Below are positions 11,521 through 20,901 of a stretch of 64,000 nt of DNA, in pieces. Source of the DNA: Favolaschia claudopus (taxonomy: Eukaryota > Basidiomycota > Agaricomycetes > Agaricales > Mycenaceae); NCBI GenBank assembly GCA_037176885.1, contig JAWWNJ010000118.1:372001-436000 (forward strand). Reading direction: 5' to 3'. The translations under genes and the position numbers were made by a program. The notes under the pieces were generated by a model. That model saw nothing but the letters and a program-made list of their open reading frames with translations, was not told the DNA's origin and made no database searches. Each line of letters opens with the position of its first letter. Positions within the stretch are counted from its first letter, which is position 1.

Positions 11521-11890
11521 TCCAAGGAGTGGTTGGAGATGGCCGAGCGCGAGACAGGTCGCAAGCTTAAGGTCTGGCACGTCGATAATGGGGGTGAATT
11601 TATCAACGAAGACCTCAGGCGGTTCTTGAAGGCACGTGGTATTCAGCTAAAAACCAGCGGGATCCACGTACTCCTGAACAAAACGGTGTTGCCGAACGCC
11701 AGTTTAGGTCTATTTTTGACCGTGTTCGCACCGTCCTCATCGACTCCGACCTGCCGCTTAGCATGTGGGCTGAGGCAAGCAATTACATGGTCTATGTCAA
11801 AAATCGTAACCCACACAGCGCTCTCGAGCTTCGTACCCCTTTCTCCATCTTTTTTTTGAAAAAAGTTCCCAAGACCTCAAAATCGCAAAC
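11521..11890 (+). pseudogene. Ty1/copia integrase core, 3' half
   Basis: The frame resumes directly after the Plavaka-like element as SKEWLEMAERETGRKLKVW and contains HVDNGGEF, the second catalytic Asp motif of copia integrases. A frameshift near 11660 is needed to reach the PEQNGVAERQFRSIFD segment with the catalytic Glu, followed by MWAEASNYMVYVKNRNPHS. Similarity fades after about 11850, where the expected C-terminal domain is missing. With 4989-5146 it makes one internally truncated copia fragment of roughly 170 codons. It cannot be active. Confidence 0.85.
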
Positions 11891-12212
11891 GGAGTAAGTT
11901 GATTTTTCAAACCTTCAGGATTTGGCGGGTGGCTGTGCAAACGTAATGCTTATATAAGGGTGCCGGATTGGGGACTATCTTACTCCTAGGCTGACTGTGA
12001 AGGCGCGGCTGCACTGACTGTGGGCCACGGTCGCGCTGGCTGTGGTAGCGCAGCCAGGTTGACCGCGAAATTGGCCATAACGCAGCTGAGATGGCCGTGC
12101 GGGCACAGTCATGCCGACCGCGGTCGCGCGGTCAGGCTGGCCCCATGCCACGGCCGAACGAGCCAGCGCACGCGCGGCTGTTCCGGCTGCGACTTCTCTC
12201 TACAGTGTTGTA
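11891..12212. other. GC-rich spacer with TATA-like motif
   Basis: A TATATAAG motif lies at 11951-11958. It is followed by a G/C-rich stretch with loosely repeated ggctgtg/ggtcgcg/gactgtg words (about 11990-12190). I cannot link it to a gene. It may be the residue of an LTR or another element. Confidence 0.3.
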
Positions 12213-12912
12213 CTGTACTATTTCGACCGTAGATTCAAGTCACAGGTCTGAGGTCACAGAGGGACCTGAATTGAATCTATTTTATTTTCGTAACATGTCA
12301 CAGCGCTTTTTGAGGCCATTTTCCCATCGAAATTGATCGGCAAAACACGAAATGGCGAGTGGGAAACGCGCTGGAGACAAACCAAGACTGGCGCAGCCCT
12401 TCGTGCCATCGACCCCTCACCCCCGTCCCTCACACCCATCGCCCTGTACTCCTCCGCTACCCTCCCGCGAAAGACCTCATCCACCATATCCCAACTGAGA
12501 ACGGATCACTCACCCCTTAACTTTCGTCGCTTCAAGTCCGGCCTCGTGGACTCCCCTTCCTGCCCTGCTTGTGGTGCGGTCTCTGAAACTCGTGCGCACT
12601 TTGTCCTGGACTGTCCGGTATGGGAACCACTTTGTCAACCCATCCGGGCCGCCTGCAGGGCCGCTGGCATCTACGGTTCACACCACCTTTCTACTCTTCT
12701 CAGCAACCCAAAGCTCCTCAAACCCCTTGGCGTGTTTATTGAGGCTACAGGTCGCTTTGCCGTTACGCCCCGTACCTCGGACTGCTACCTTAGCCATTAA
12801 CTAGGCCACATGTAGCGTAAAATTTGAATAATCATCATCATCATCATCAAAAGTGAAGATGAAGTGTCACACCTCAAACCCATTGATGGAATCTACGGTC
12901 GAAATAGTACAG
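12213..12912. mobile_element. TA-target TIR element containing a LINE 3' fragment
   Basis: Inverted termini CTGTACTATTTCGACCGTAG (left, 12213) and its reverse complement (right, ending 12912) are flanked by TA on both sides, as for Tc1/mariner-type elements. The interior is mostly LINE 3' sequence ending in a CAT repeat, so a LINE fragment appears to have inserted into the element. The 196 bp element at 40150 has the same CTGTACTATTTC ends and the same gtgacctgtgacc-type subterminal words. Confidence 0.65.
12333..12850 (+). pseudogene. LINE ORF2 C-terminus with (CAT)n tail
   Basis: The frame encodes TISQLRTDHSPLNFRRF followed by a Cys/His cluster, CPACGAVSETRAHFVLDC. This is the typical end of fungal Tad-like LINE ORF2 proteins downstream of RT and RNase H. 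After the stop at about 12800 the sequence reads ggccacatgtagcgtaaa, then a TCA repeat at 12829-12849. The same order (ggccacatgtgg, tttgaat, CAT repeat) ends the LINE at 22.6 kb, so both belong to one family. Everything upstream of this C-terminus is missing, as in 5'-truncated LINE insertions. Confidence 0.8.
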
Positions 12913-13075
12913 TAATGCCGGTGCCCGGCTTACAGATGCGGGGGAGCTTGCGTTAATTCCGTCCAGACTACTTACACTGTACACAGAAGTACGACGAAAA
13001 AAAAAAAAAAAGTATGTTTTGTAATGCCGGTAACCCGGCTTACAGAAAAGGGGGAGCTTGCGTGGACTCCGTGCT
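12913..13075 (+). repeat. Direct repeat pair around a poly(A) run
   Basis: A 50-55 bp motif starting gtaatgccgg..cccggcttacag and ending gggggagcttgcgt..tccgt occurs at about 12912-12966 and again at 13021-13072. The copies differ at a few positions. A poly(A) run of about 15 sits just before the second copy. Each copy contains a small GCCGG/CCGGC palindrome. It may be a large target duplication or a tandem repeat; I cannot tell. Confidence 0.45.
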
Positions 13076-13120
13076 GGCTGTAAATCAATTATCAGGCTTA
13101 AATTGCTATCATTACAGCTA

Positions 13121-13521
13121 CTATCGTGCCAACTAGGTCTGGATTTTCACAATGGGTCTGGCGATTTTTCTCTCCTCCCTTTGCACTTTGGGTCTCCGGA
13201 TTTTTCGACATTTATTCCGGTACCAATTCACTATGGGTAGAGCTAAAATCCTCACGATTTCATGCAAGTCCAATGTCAACAAACGTTCGCCGTTTTCTCG
13301 AGGTTTTTGATCTGTCCTGTCAATCCATCAAAATACCTTGATGAAAGCCCGTTTTTCTTACTGCCTTCCTTTGGCCGTATCGCTACGAAACTTGCAGGAT
13401 CTATAGCCCAATAGCATACAAACAGATTCCGAAAAGTCCGGAGGTCCAAATCGAAAAGGGAGAAGAGAAAAATTGAAAATCCAGACCTGTTGTGCAAATC
13501 CAGACCTATTTGGCACGATAG
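13121..13521. mobile_element. 401 bp TIR element, TA target
   Basis: Both ends start CTATCGTGCCAA(A/C)TAGGTC reading inward, and TA flanks each side (13119-13120, 13522-13523). The inverted similarity extends about 90-100 bp inward with mismatches (GGTCTGGATTT, TTTTTCTCT, CTCCGGA). There is no coding capacity, so this is a non-autonomous foldback or MITE. It lies just upstream of the DIRS element. Confidence 0.65.
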
Positions 13522-13787
13522 TATTGGAAACGATAGACATTTTCGATTTTCGAGCTGAGTTCGGCAACTCCCGGCAGACCTGTCATATAATTATTTTTAG
13601 CTACAGCTCAGCTCCATCATGACGACGAGCATTCCCGCCAATACACAGTATACTCTCCTCACTCTCACCATGATACGACGAGGAAACCGCCGCCACATAC
13701 CTAAGGAGCAGAAACAGTTCATCACCACAATGTCGGCCCCCTCTTCGTCCACTGGCTCCTCGCACCCCACCCTCTCTATCATCCCTC

Positions 13788-15907
13788 TTGCATACCGCTC
13801 ATCTCTCTGCCCATCTAATGCCTCCTCCCCCTCCCCGTCCTGATACACACATAACTTTCCCAGTTGCCCCCAGCTCCGGTCCTCGTGCTACTAGCTCCCT
13901 TAATCCCGCTATGCTATCTTTCTTACTTCAGGATTATCCGGATCCCTCCTTCGTACAACACCTACATAATATCTGTACCTATGGTGCGTCAATTGGATAC
14001 ACTGGCCCCCGCGTGGGCCGGGCCTTCTCACGAAATCTGCCTGCCACACCGTCCGAGCACGCTGTAACTGCCGCAGATATTCTGGCAAACTTTTCTCTGG
14101 GTGAGCTTCGCCGTGTCGACTCCCTCCCCATTCATGAGCAGCGCCGGGTCGCTTACTCACCTGTGGGCACTGTCCCTAAAGCAGATGGCGGGTGGCGCAC
14201 TGTCCACCACCTCTCTTATCCTCGTGGCTCATCTATCAACGATAGCATCTCCTCTGACGCAGTAACACTCTCCTACACCTCGCTTGACACCTTCTTTGAC
14301 CGTCTCCGACGCCTTGGTCCTGGAGCTCTCCTCTGGAAGATTGACCTGCGGCGTGCGTTTCGCCACATCGTGGTATGCCCGGACGACTCTCTGTTGTATG
14401 GCTTCTACTTTGACGGTATTGGTTACATTAATGTTCGCCTACCATTTGGATCCCGCTCATCACCCTTCACTTTCAACTTGTTTGCGGAGGCCCTTCACTG
14501 GATCTCGGAACGTATGGGCGCACCTCTCGACCACTTCCTTGACGACTTCTTTGGTGCTCGCGCAGCGGGCGAGTATGACCGCGCAGAGCGCGACCGTGCA
14601 ATTTTCCGCGCAATCTGCGACGCAACTGGTTTCTCTGCCCATCCAGTTGGAAAGGCAGGGAAGGACATTCCTCCATCTACGCGCGGTGTTATCCTAGGGA
14701 TTGAGATCGACACTAGAGACTTTGCGGTAGCCACCGGTGGCTATTGGTAGCTCCTCGTGTGCAATAGTTTCTTGATCCTCCGGCTCAAGGTAGCCACCAC
14801 TGCATCCTGTCAATAGGACGTACAAATGGTGGCTAATCTACCCAGAGGCTGTCCTCTGGTCCCGAGAAAAATTACCCACCAATAGCCACCAGTGGCTACC
14901 GCAAAGCCTCTACTGTTGCCTTCACAGTGGCTCTCCCTGCCGAGAAGCTGCAGCGCACCATGGCTACTCTCAACTCCCTTCTATCCGGAGCGTCGGCTAC
15001 CCTCTTGAGCCTGCAGTCAGTTGCTGGCCTTCTGCAATTTGCAACAAAGGTCCTGCCTGCGGGGCGCGCTTTCATCCGTCGTGTGTACGATGCGCTGTCC
15101 CACTTCCCATCCTTTGGCCGGCGTCGCATCCCGAGAGGTGCACGCCGTGATTTGGAATGGTGGACTCGTCTTCTTCCGACTTGGAACGGTATCCAGTCCC
15201 TACATCATCACCGCCCGGGCGTGGTTATCTTCACTGACGCCAGTGCGTCTTCCTCGAAAGGAATTAGCGGTCATCTTGGGCCCCAGAAGGCACTCCACGC
15301 TCTTCGTATTTGGGCATCTCCAGCCTGGGCTGGGTCTCGGGTCTTACTTCGGGTTGACAACACCGGTGGCGTGGCTGGTCTGAATGGGGGTTCTATTCGG
15401 GAGGTGCCTGCACAGGCGCTCTTGAGGGAGATCTTCCTTCTTGCGCTATCCTTCGGCTTTTCCATCTCCTGCGTGTGGGTTTCCTTTGAACAGAACTACC
15501 TTGCTGACGCACTTTCTCCTTTTGACATGCCACGTGTTCGCCCATTGTTACCTCAATTCTTTGCCTCGCAGCGCACTCCCTTCCCCCACCTCCCGCCGGA
15601 TGGCCTGAACGGGTTGATCAACCACCGCTCGTCGCCTACTTCCTCTGGCACGGCATCTCTGCCTCCACCCGCGGCGTCAACCAGACAGCTTGCAACTCCT
15701 TTGAGTCTTTCTGCATGCGCAAATACGGGGCCGACGGTGCCTCTCCATACCCCGCCTCAGAAGCCTGCCTTCTTGAATGGGCAGCATCCCTCCCCCCGGG
15801 CTGCAGCGCAAAAACGATCAAGCACTACATTGGTGCCCTCAAGTCCTTCCACACTGACCTCGGATACGAATCCCGCCCTTTTGAATCACGGGTACTCGAG
15901 CGGGTGA
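13788..15907 (+). pseudogene. DIRS-type retrotransposon RT-RNase H ORF
   Basis: After removing a 195 bp MITE (14716-14910) the frame is continuous. It contains YSPVGTVPKADGGWRTVHHL, then LWKIDLRRAFRHI (first catalytic Asp), LPFGSRSSPFTFNLF and LDDFFGA (the DD pair, with Leu before it). These are diagnostic of the DIRS/Ngaro type of reverse transcriptase. Downstream, VIFTDASASSSKG is the RNase H start and FEQNYLADALS a later RNase H motif. The likely start is an ATG near 13820-13830; short ORFs before it (13619-13843) could be a gag remnant. The last 300 bp overlap the recombinase ORF in another frame, which is usual for this order. The MITE inactivates it. Confidence 0.8.
14716..14910. mobile_element. 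195 bp MITE inside the DIRS RT
   Basis: Terminal inverted repeats begin GAG(A/G)CTTTGCGGTAGCCAC and continue GGTGGCTATTGG. The flanks are TA at 14714-14715 and 14911-14912. Removing the element and one TA gives an uninterrupted frame through the RT (..GIEID-TTVAF..). The precise TA target points to a Tc1/mariner-type transposase acting in trans. Confidence 0.8.
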
Positions 15908-16190
15908 TTCGTGGTATACGCCGGGTGTACGGGGACGCAGAACGTAAGGAGCGACTTCCTATTACGCAGCCCGTCCTTGCCCAGGTTATCGCCTCCCTCT
16001 CCAACCCTATCTCCCTTCCGCGGGGGGTTTCTCGTGAGCTAGCCGAGACTCTCCGAGTTGCCTACGCCCTGGCCTTCGCAGGTTTTCTGCGCTGCGGCGA
16101 GATCACTTACGACTCTTTCGACGGCGCTTTCAACCTCAAGCGCCGTGACATCATCATTCAAAACGATGAGTACCCGATTGCTGACAAATA
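15590..16190 (+). pseudogene. DIRS tyrosine recombinase, C-terminally truncated
   Basis: In the frame after the RNase H the protein reads ERVDQPPLVAYFLWHGIS, STRGVNQTACNSFESFCM and YGADGASPYPASEACLLEWA, an N-terminal core-binding (SAM-like) domain. It continues AKTIKHYIGALKSFHTDLGY to AFAGFLRCGEIT, which holds the first catalytic Arg of the tyrosine recombinase fold. A stop follows at 16190, before the His-x-x-Arg and Tyr motifs. The 3' end of the element, with its split or inverted terminal repeats, is absent, so this is a truncated DIRS copy. Confidence 0.75.
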
Positions 16191-16577
16191 GCCTTTTTTG
16201 GAAGCTCCGCGCTTGTACTTGATGACAATTCAAACTCCGATCGACCAGCCTGTCTATCGACAGCTTGCTTCATAGACAGGCGGGTTTCGAGCCTACATTG
16301 TGGTATATACCAAAGAGCTGCGTTTTTTTTTACGAACCGTGTGTAGCGGTGTATTTTTCCCCTCCAAAATCCAGGTTGTGTATTTTTTTCCGCGACCTGT
16401 GCACAATCTGTGAAAAATCTCCATTGCGGTGTGACTCTATATCTAAATCCCTGTAGTAGTGTAACAAATAATAATGTTACATTATTACAGCCATACATAG
16501 ACATGTAGCTTGAAAGCACTGACTAACATGCGCGGCTGGGGCGTGCGGCATCGAAGCCGAAGTCAATGCTGGGATTA
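16191..16577. other. Spacer with a stem-loop
   Basis: No gene recognised. A stem-loop with arms cctgtctat and atagacagg lies at about 16249-16281. It marks the sequence just after the truncated recombinase, but I see no element boundary. Confidence 0.4.
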
Positions 16578-17050
16578 TCAAAGCCGTTGGTTAGCGAGTG
16601 AAATAGTGAGAGGGGGTGGCGTACGTTTGGTGGTGAGATTTTTCTGTAAGATAAATGCTCGAGGTCGGCGTAAGTTTCGTAGGCGTAGAGTCGGTAAAGT
16701 GGACTTGAGTCGCTTTGCAGAAATTGGTTAGTGAGGAGCAGAGGGAGACTGAAACCACTCACGGAATGTCGTGGCTGGAAGCAAGTTAGATATCGGACTG
16801 AGTCGATGGCGGACTCGCCTAGAATTGTGTCGCGGTGAATATCCCCATAGCATGACACGATAAGCCTAGAACGAGGCAAAACATATAAGAACATGGATAG
16901 GTACGGACAGGAATCAATAGAGTAACTCACCAACGGACTATTTGCTGTGAGCGTGGCGATTCATTATACAATGGAAGAACTTGGGTTGCAACTTGCCGAG
17001 CAGCGAACACTTTCTGCTGTAGAATGCGGCTAAGACGATATTCATGGCTA
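16578..17050 (-). CDS. Possible spliced gene, unrecognised
   Basis: On the minus strand an open frame (SRILQQKVFAARQVATQVLP, then YNESPRSQQIVRW) runs to a donor whose intron is 16866-16930 (65 bp, gtgagt..ctag). It continues LIVSCYGDIHRDTILGES and AIDSVRYLTCFQPRHS. A second intron, 16713-16762 (gtgagt, actaac branch site, ending aaag), leads to a basic C-terminal tail ending in TGA at 16578. The start exon is not clear; 17050 is where the frame becomes closed. Two well-formed introns in one frame make a real gene or recent pseudogene plausible. I do not recognise a domain. Confidence 0.4.
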
Positions 17051-18060
17051 CAAATGGGATGGTAGACAAACTAGGGCGTGGTGAGCATCACGGTATGCGT
17101 TTCGTTGCGTGAAGGTCCTCCAAAGCGACAGATGCGGCGGCTTTTGATTGTAAGCAGAAGGCTGAAACAGAGACAGGACGATGATGACGAGAAGACGTTT
17201 CTTCAAGCAACTGAGACTGTGTGGGCGGCAATGAGAGGACACACAGAGGGCGGCAAGATGGGCGGGCAGCGAGGGAACATGGTGGGAGGAGCGCGACAGC
17301 GCTACATCACAATGACAACGTCGATGACGCATGTCACCGTGACGGTCGACGAGTTCACATTCGCAAGTTGCGCCACCAACTAGGAGTGTCTAGAGACGAC
17401 GTAGAGAATTTTTCACCAAGTCCGATTGAAGTGAGAGGAAAATACACAGTTTACGTGACGTCCTAGCTTTTGTTGTGAGCCTGCACGATACTGCCCAAGT
17501 CCACCGATACCCAGCGATACCTGCCGCGAACCCCCCTTGGCCTCCCCCACCTCTGACATATGACGTAACATATTTCCTTTTAGGTCAACTGATCCGAGTC
17601 TGATGGACAGCGAGCAACGGACTTATTTCAAGCTTAAGGTTTTTTGAACCATGTTGTAGGCAGGTTGTAGGTGTCCTAAGTGCTGTAGCTGGATCTGTAT
17701 GAAGGTGGTTGTTTTGAAGGGGTTTCTTCAATAAAAGAACTTGAATTATTCAAATCTTTTTAATCAGGAATTTGTGGGTATTTTGAGATGCTGGGGGGAA
17801 CATTGTTCCCCCCAGACCCCCCTCCTTTGGCCTGACGGCACATTAGAGGAGAGGTAGATTTGTTTATGGCTTTTTTCTCGCCGATTTCAATGCTTAATAC
17901 CATATTGATGGGAAATCTAGCGCGGGGGAGACCCCCGCGGACCCCCCTTTAACGCTCGCCGCTTGGCCCACTGCGTGGTGCTAGCGCTCGCCCCTAGGGC
18001 CCACTGCGTGGAGCCTATTCATATTTTTCGTGCGGTGGAGAGAGGTACAAGATTGAAAAG
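17051..18060. other. Spacer with GC-rich palindromes
   Basis: No convincing gene; both strands are open around 17080-17380 but without recognisable motifs. A perfect palindrome ctggggggaa..ttccccccag lies at about 17790-17815, followed by gcgggggagacccccgc near 17920-17940. A 25-27 bp direct repeat (cgctcgccn5gg(g/c)cccactgcgtgg) follows at about 17952-18012. The cluster may be the terminus of an unidentified element. Confidence 0.4.
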
Positions 18061-18066
18061 AAAAGC

Positions 18067-18165
18067 AAAAAAAAAGGATACGAGCGGGGCTTGAACGCCT
18101 GGCCTCCGCACAACCCACAACGTAGTCGGCAACATAACATAACCACTGAACTATAGTGAAGACGG
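18067..18165 (-). ncRNA. tRNA-like pol III promoter sequence (degenerate tRNA or SINE head)
   Basis: On the minus strand TAGTTCAGTGG (18143-18153) fits the A box consensus. GTTCAAGCCC (18087-18096) resembles a B box about 47 bp downstream, and a run of nine T follows (18067-18076). The acceptor and T stems pair poorly, so a functional tRNA is unlikely. It more likely represents a SINE head or a decayed tRNA. It lies about 150 bp upstream of the LINE, on the opposite strand. Confidence 0.3.
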
Positions 18166-18294
18166 AAGGTATAAAATTGATGAGTATACATCACGTAGTC
18201 TCTTGTCCAAAAGAGGAAAACATTTCCCAAATAGGCAATGTCAGACGTGGGGGAGGCGTAGGCCAGATCCTGCCGCGCCCGGGTTTTTCCCACC

Positions 18295-20901
18295 ATGAGC
18301 GATACCCCCGACGAACCCGCCGACGCTTCCCCGCCCACACTCTCGCTATCTAAGGACCTTTACATACACCCAAATGCCAACCATACTGTTCCCGCGGACT
18401 CGCCAAGCGAAGAAGAAGCGCTAACTCGCGTCACCTTACGAAAGCGAAACCCACGCGTCGAACGCGTCGCCGACCCCATCCCAGACACTTCACGCGTTCT
18501 CCGCCAACCCAAGCCATCCCAACAACCCACCCCACGGTCTACCCCATCTCCTCACCGCCCCGGACCTCAGATCTCCATTGTCAGCAAAAGCAGAGTTACA
18601 GCAGATACGATTGACCCTCCCCCGGAGGTACCCCCGAAATCGGGCGCTCTTCGAGCTGAGCCTCAGAGCGGCGACGGTGGAAAGCGAGGGGGGGCTCGCC
18701 AGGCGCGAAATGCGTTGGGCGAGCTTCCACCTCCGGACGGAAGGCAAGAGAACTCCTCAGCCTCTTTTAGTTCAGTTGACTGTGCTACACCCCCTCCAGA
18801 TAAATCACCTGGGACTAAGCGGGTACGGGATACTGCAAAGAAGGAGAAATTTGATGGACTGAGGGACAAGGCGGAATCGGCAAGCAGCCTTGACGACCTC
18901 GCTCAAGTTCTTGGTGAGACCATAGGAATAATGCGCACCTACAACTCCGCTCCCATCAAAGCCTGCTTCAGCCTTCTCGACGCAATCTGTGAACGCCTTG
19001 CAGCGCACCACGAGCTAGCTGGTGCGGTGGGCGACGCGTCGAATTTCAGCACAGTCCTCTCTCGCGCGGTGGTCTCCCCAGTAAAAACGATGTCAGCCCA
19101 GATCGACGCGCAACAAAGGGCAATACAAAGCCTTACCAAATCGGTTGAGTCGCTAAAGAATGCTCCTTTACTGTCCTCGATGTCCACGACGGCCTCCTCT
19201 GCGTCTTACGCGAAGGTCGTGGCTTCTGGACCCCCTTCGCCGAAACCGAAACCTCCACCCCTTCCGCGCGGTCCTGAGCAACGCATTTTGGTGCGCTTCA
19301 ATGGACCTCCTCCGCCGATCTATAGCAGTCGATACGACCGAATCCTGGAGGAAATCAACGCACATCTTGAGCGTCTGAGCCTCCCGGGATTGCTGTTCGT
19401 GCAGAAGGGGAAAAGTGAGTCTAACGGCCTCTTCCTAGCCCCTCTACAGGGCGAAGAAGGGGTCGCCATCCTGTTGGAGCGATGGGACATTTGGGCGCCG
19501 GGTATTTCACCGGGAGCGCGCATTGTACCTGTCGTGACTCACACCTTCGAATTCGTTCAAATCGACGGCATACAGTTCGGGAGTGTGCAGTCCCTCTCGG
19601 CTCTGAAGACAGAGTTCGAAGTGCGCAACCCCGAACTGGGACCGGTGGTAGGAGAGCCGCGCTGGAAGAACGCGCCACCTAGCCCTGAGCGTATTGCATT
19701 CCTTGCGAGTGCAGGCCGCAAGGTACCTACTCGTTATGGCAATAAGTCTTGGACGGTGGGATTTTGCGTCGTTTGCGACCGGCTGGTTCAAGATGCTGAA
19801 TGTGCGTAGAGTGAACCACTGATAAGACTCCGGCCATCACTCCAATCACCAAGCGCTGATCCGCTGCCATAAAAGGCAGAACACATCAATAACCCCAAAT
19901 GTGCATTTTTTCGCTCATTGGGACATCATTTCCCATCAAACTTGTATGGCCCAATGTATAGCTTTGGTGAAGCCCAGTAAAACCCCAGCTTGAATTATGG
20001 CAAAAGCTGGTGTAGTTCCCGAGATATTGGGCTGCCAAGTTGGCCATATTTCGGCTGTTTTGCTATTTTTGCCCATGTTACGGCAAAAAATGGCCGACTT
20101 GGCAGCACAATATCTCTGGAACGGCTCAGCCATTTTGCTTAATTCAAGGTGGTAAACTTACTAATTTTGAACGATCTACAAGCCTAGCTATCCAGCTTTG
20201 CGCCAAAAACATGGATAACTGGGCCTTAATTTGCAGTTTTCAATGTTTATCTCTGTTTTGCCTTTTATGGTTATAGATCAAGATTATTTGATCAGACTGA
20301 TGGACGGAATGAGGTCGGTGGAGTACTCCACTGACATCTAGCACCTCAAATCTGCCGAAAACCTGCTTAGATGGCCAAGAGCAGTCAAAAATTCCACCGT
20401 CCAAGACTTATTGCCATAACGAGTAAGGCTGGCTCGCTGATTCTGCAACTGCAGTCTCGGGATAGAGTGGATCGCGCCGTCGCTTGCGGCCGCGTATTGT
20501 TGGCAGGGCATGCACCGCAGGTGGGGAGAACATTCCCCCACCTTCGCGTAGTGCAATGCTGGAACTGCTACAAGTTCGGTCATACCCGCAATCGTTGCGG
20601 TGTGAAGTCGGCGATGTGTGGTGGCTGCGGGAAGGATGCGCATGGTACAGTCTGCTCAGACAAACCCGTCTGCATCGGCTGCGGCGGTGGTCATCGAGCA
20701 GACAACCCGGCGTGTCCGACCCGCAAACGTATCGTGGAGCAACTCCACCAACGCGAAGCTGACCTGTGCAGAATGTTGGACGAGAACTCCAGCGTCGTTG
20801 CTCGTGCCAATCCCCAACTGTCACCCATTTCTCCCCTCGGTCTCACGACTTTCCCCTCAGTCTGTCCGCACCTGGCGCCTCGGCTGCCCGACCGTCTATG
20901 A
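18295..20901 (+). pseudogene. Tad-like LINE ORF1 (gag-like), interrupted by a MITE
   Basis: ATG at 18295 opens a Ser/Pro-rich disordered N-terminus, a helical region (about residues 180-300), a probable RRM-like fold (RILVRFNGPPPP..ARIVPVVTHTFEFV), and after the MITE three CCHC-like knuckles (CWNCYKFGHTRNRC, CGGCGKDAHGTVC, CIGCGGGHRADNPAC). The 694 bp MITE at 19730-20423 breaks the frame; removing it and one TA restores it exactly. The stop TGA overlaps the ORF2 start as ATGA, a termination-reinitiation arrangement. Apart from the MITE the ORF looks intact, about 630 codons. Confidence 0.85.
19730..20423. mobile_element. 694 bp MITE, family A copy 1
   Basis: Termini CTCGTTATGGCAATAAGTCT and onward (about 36 bp inverted repeat) are flanked by TA (19728-19729, 20424-20425). 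The second copy at 47257-47965 is full-length and in the opposite orientation. There is no coding capacity. The interior contains two inverted versions of a block around tggccgacttggcagc and ccaagttggccatatt, so it folds internally too. Confidence 0.85.

Noticed and set aside
18067..18165. Functional tRNA gene
   Set aside because: Acceptor and T stems do not pair, so only a tRNA-like promoter is claimed.
19724..19809. C-terminal tail of LINE ORF1 reading RYGNKSWTVGF
   Set aside because: This is MITE sequence translated by read-through, and the same words appear antisense in the other MITE copy; it is not part of the protein.
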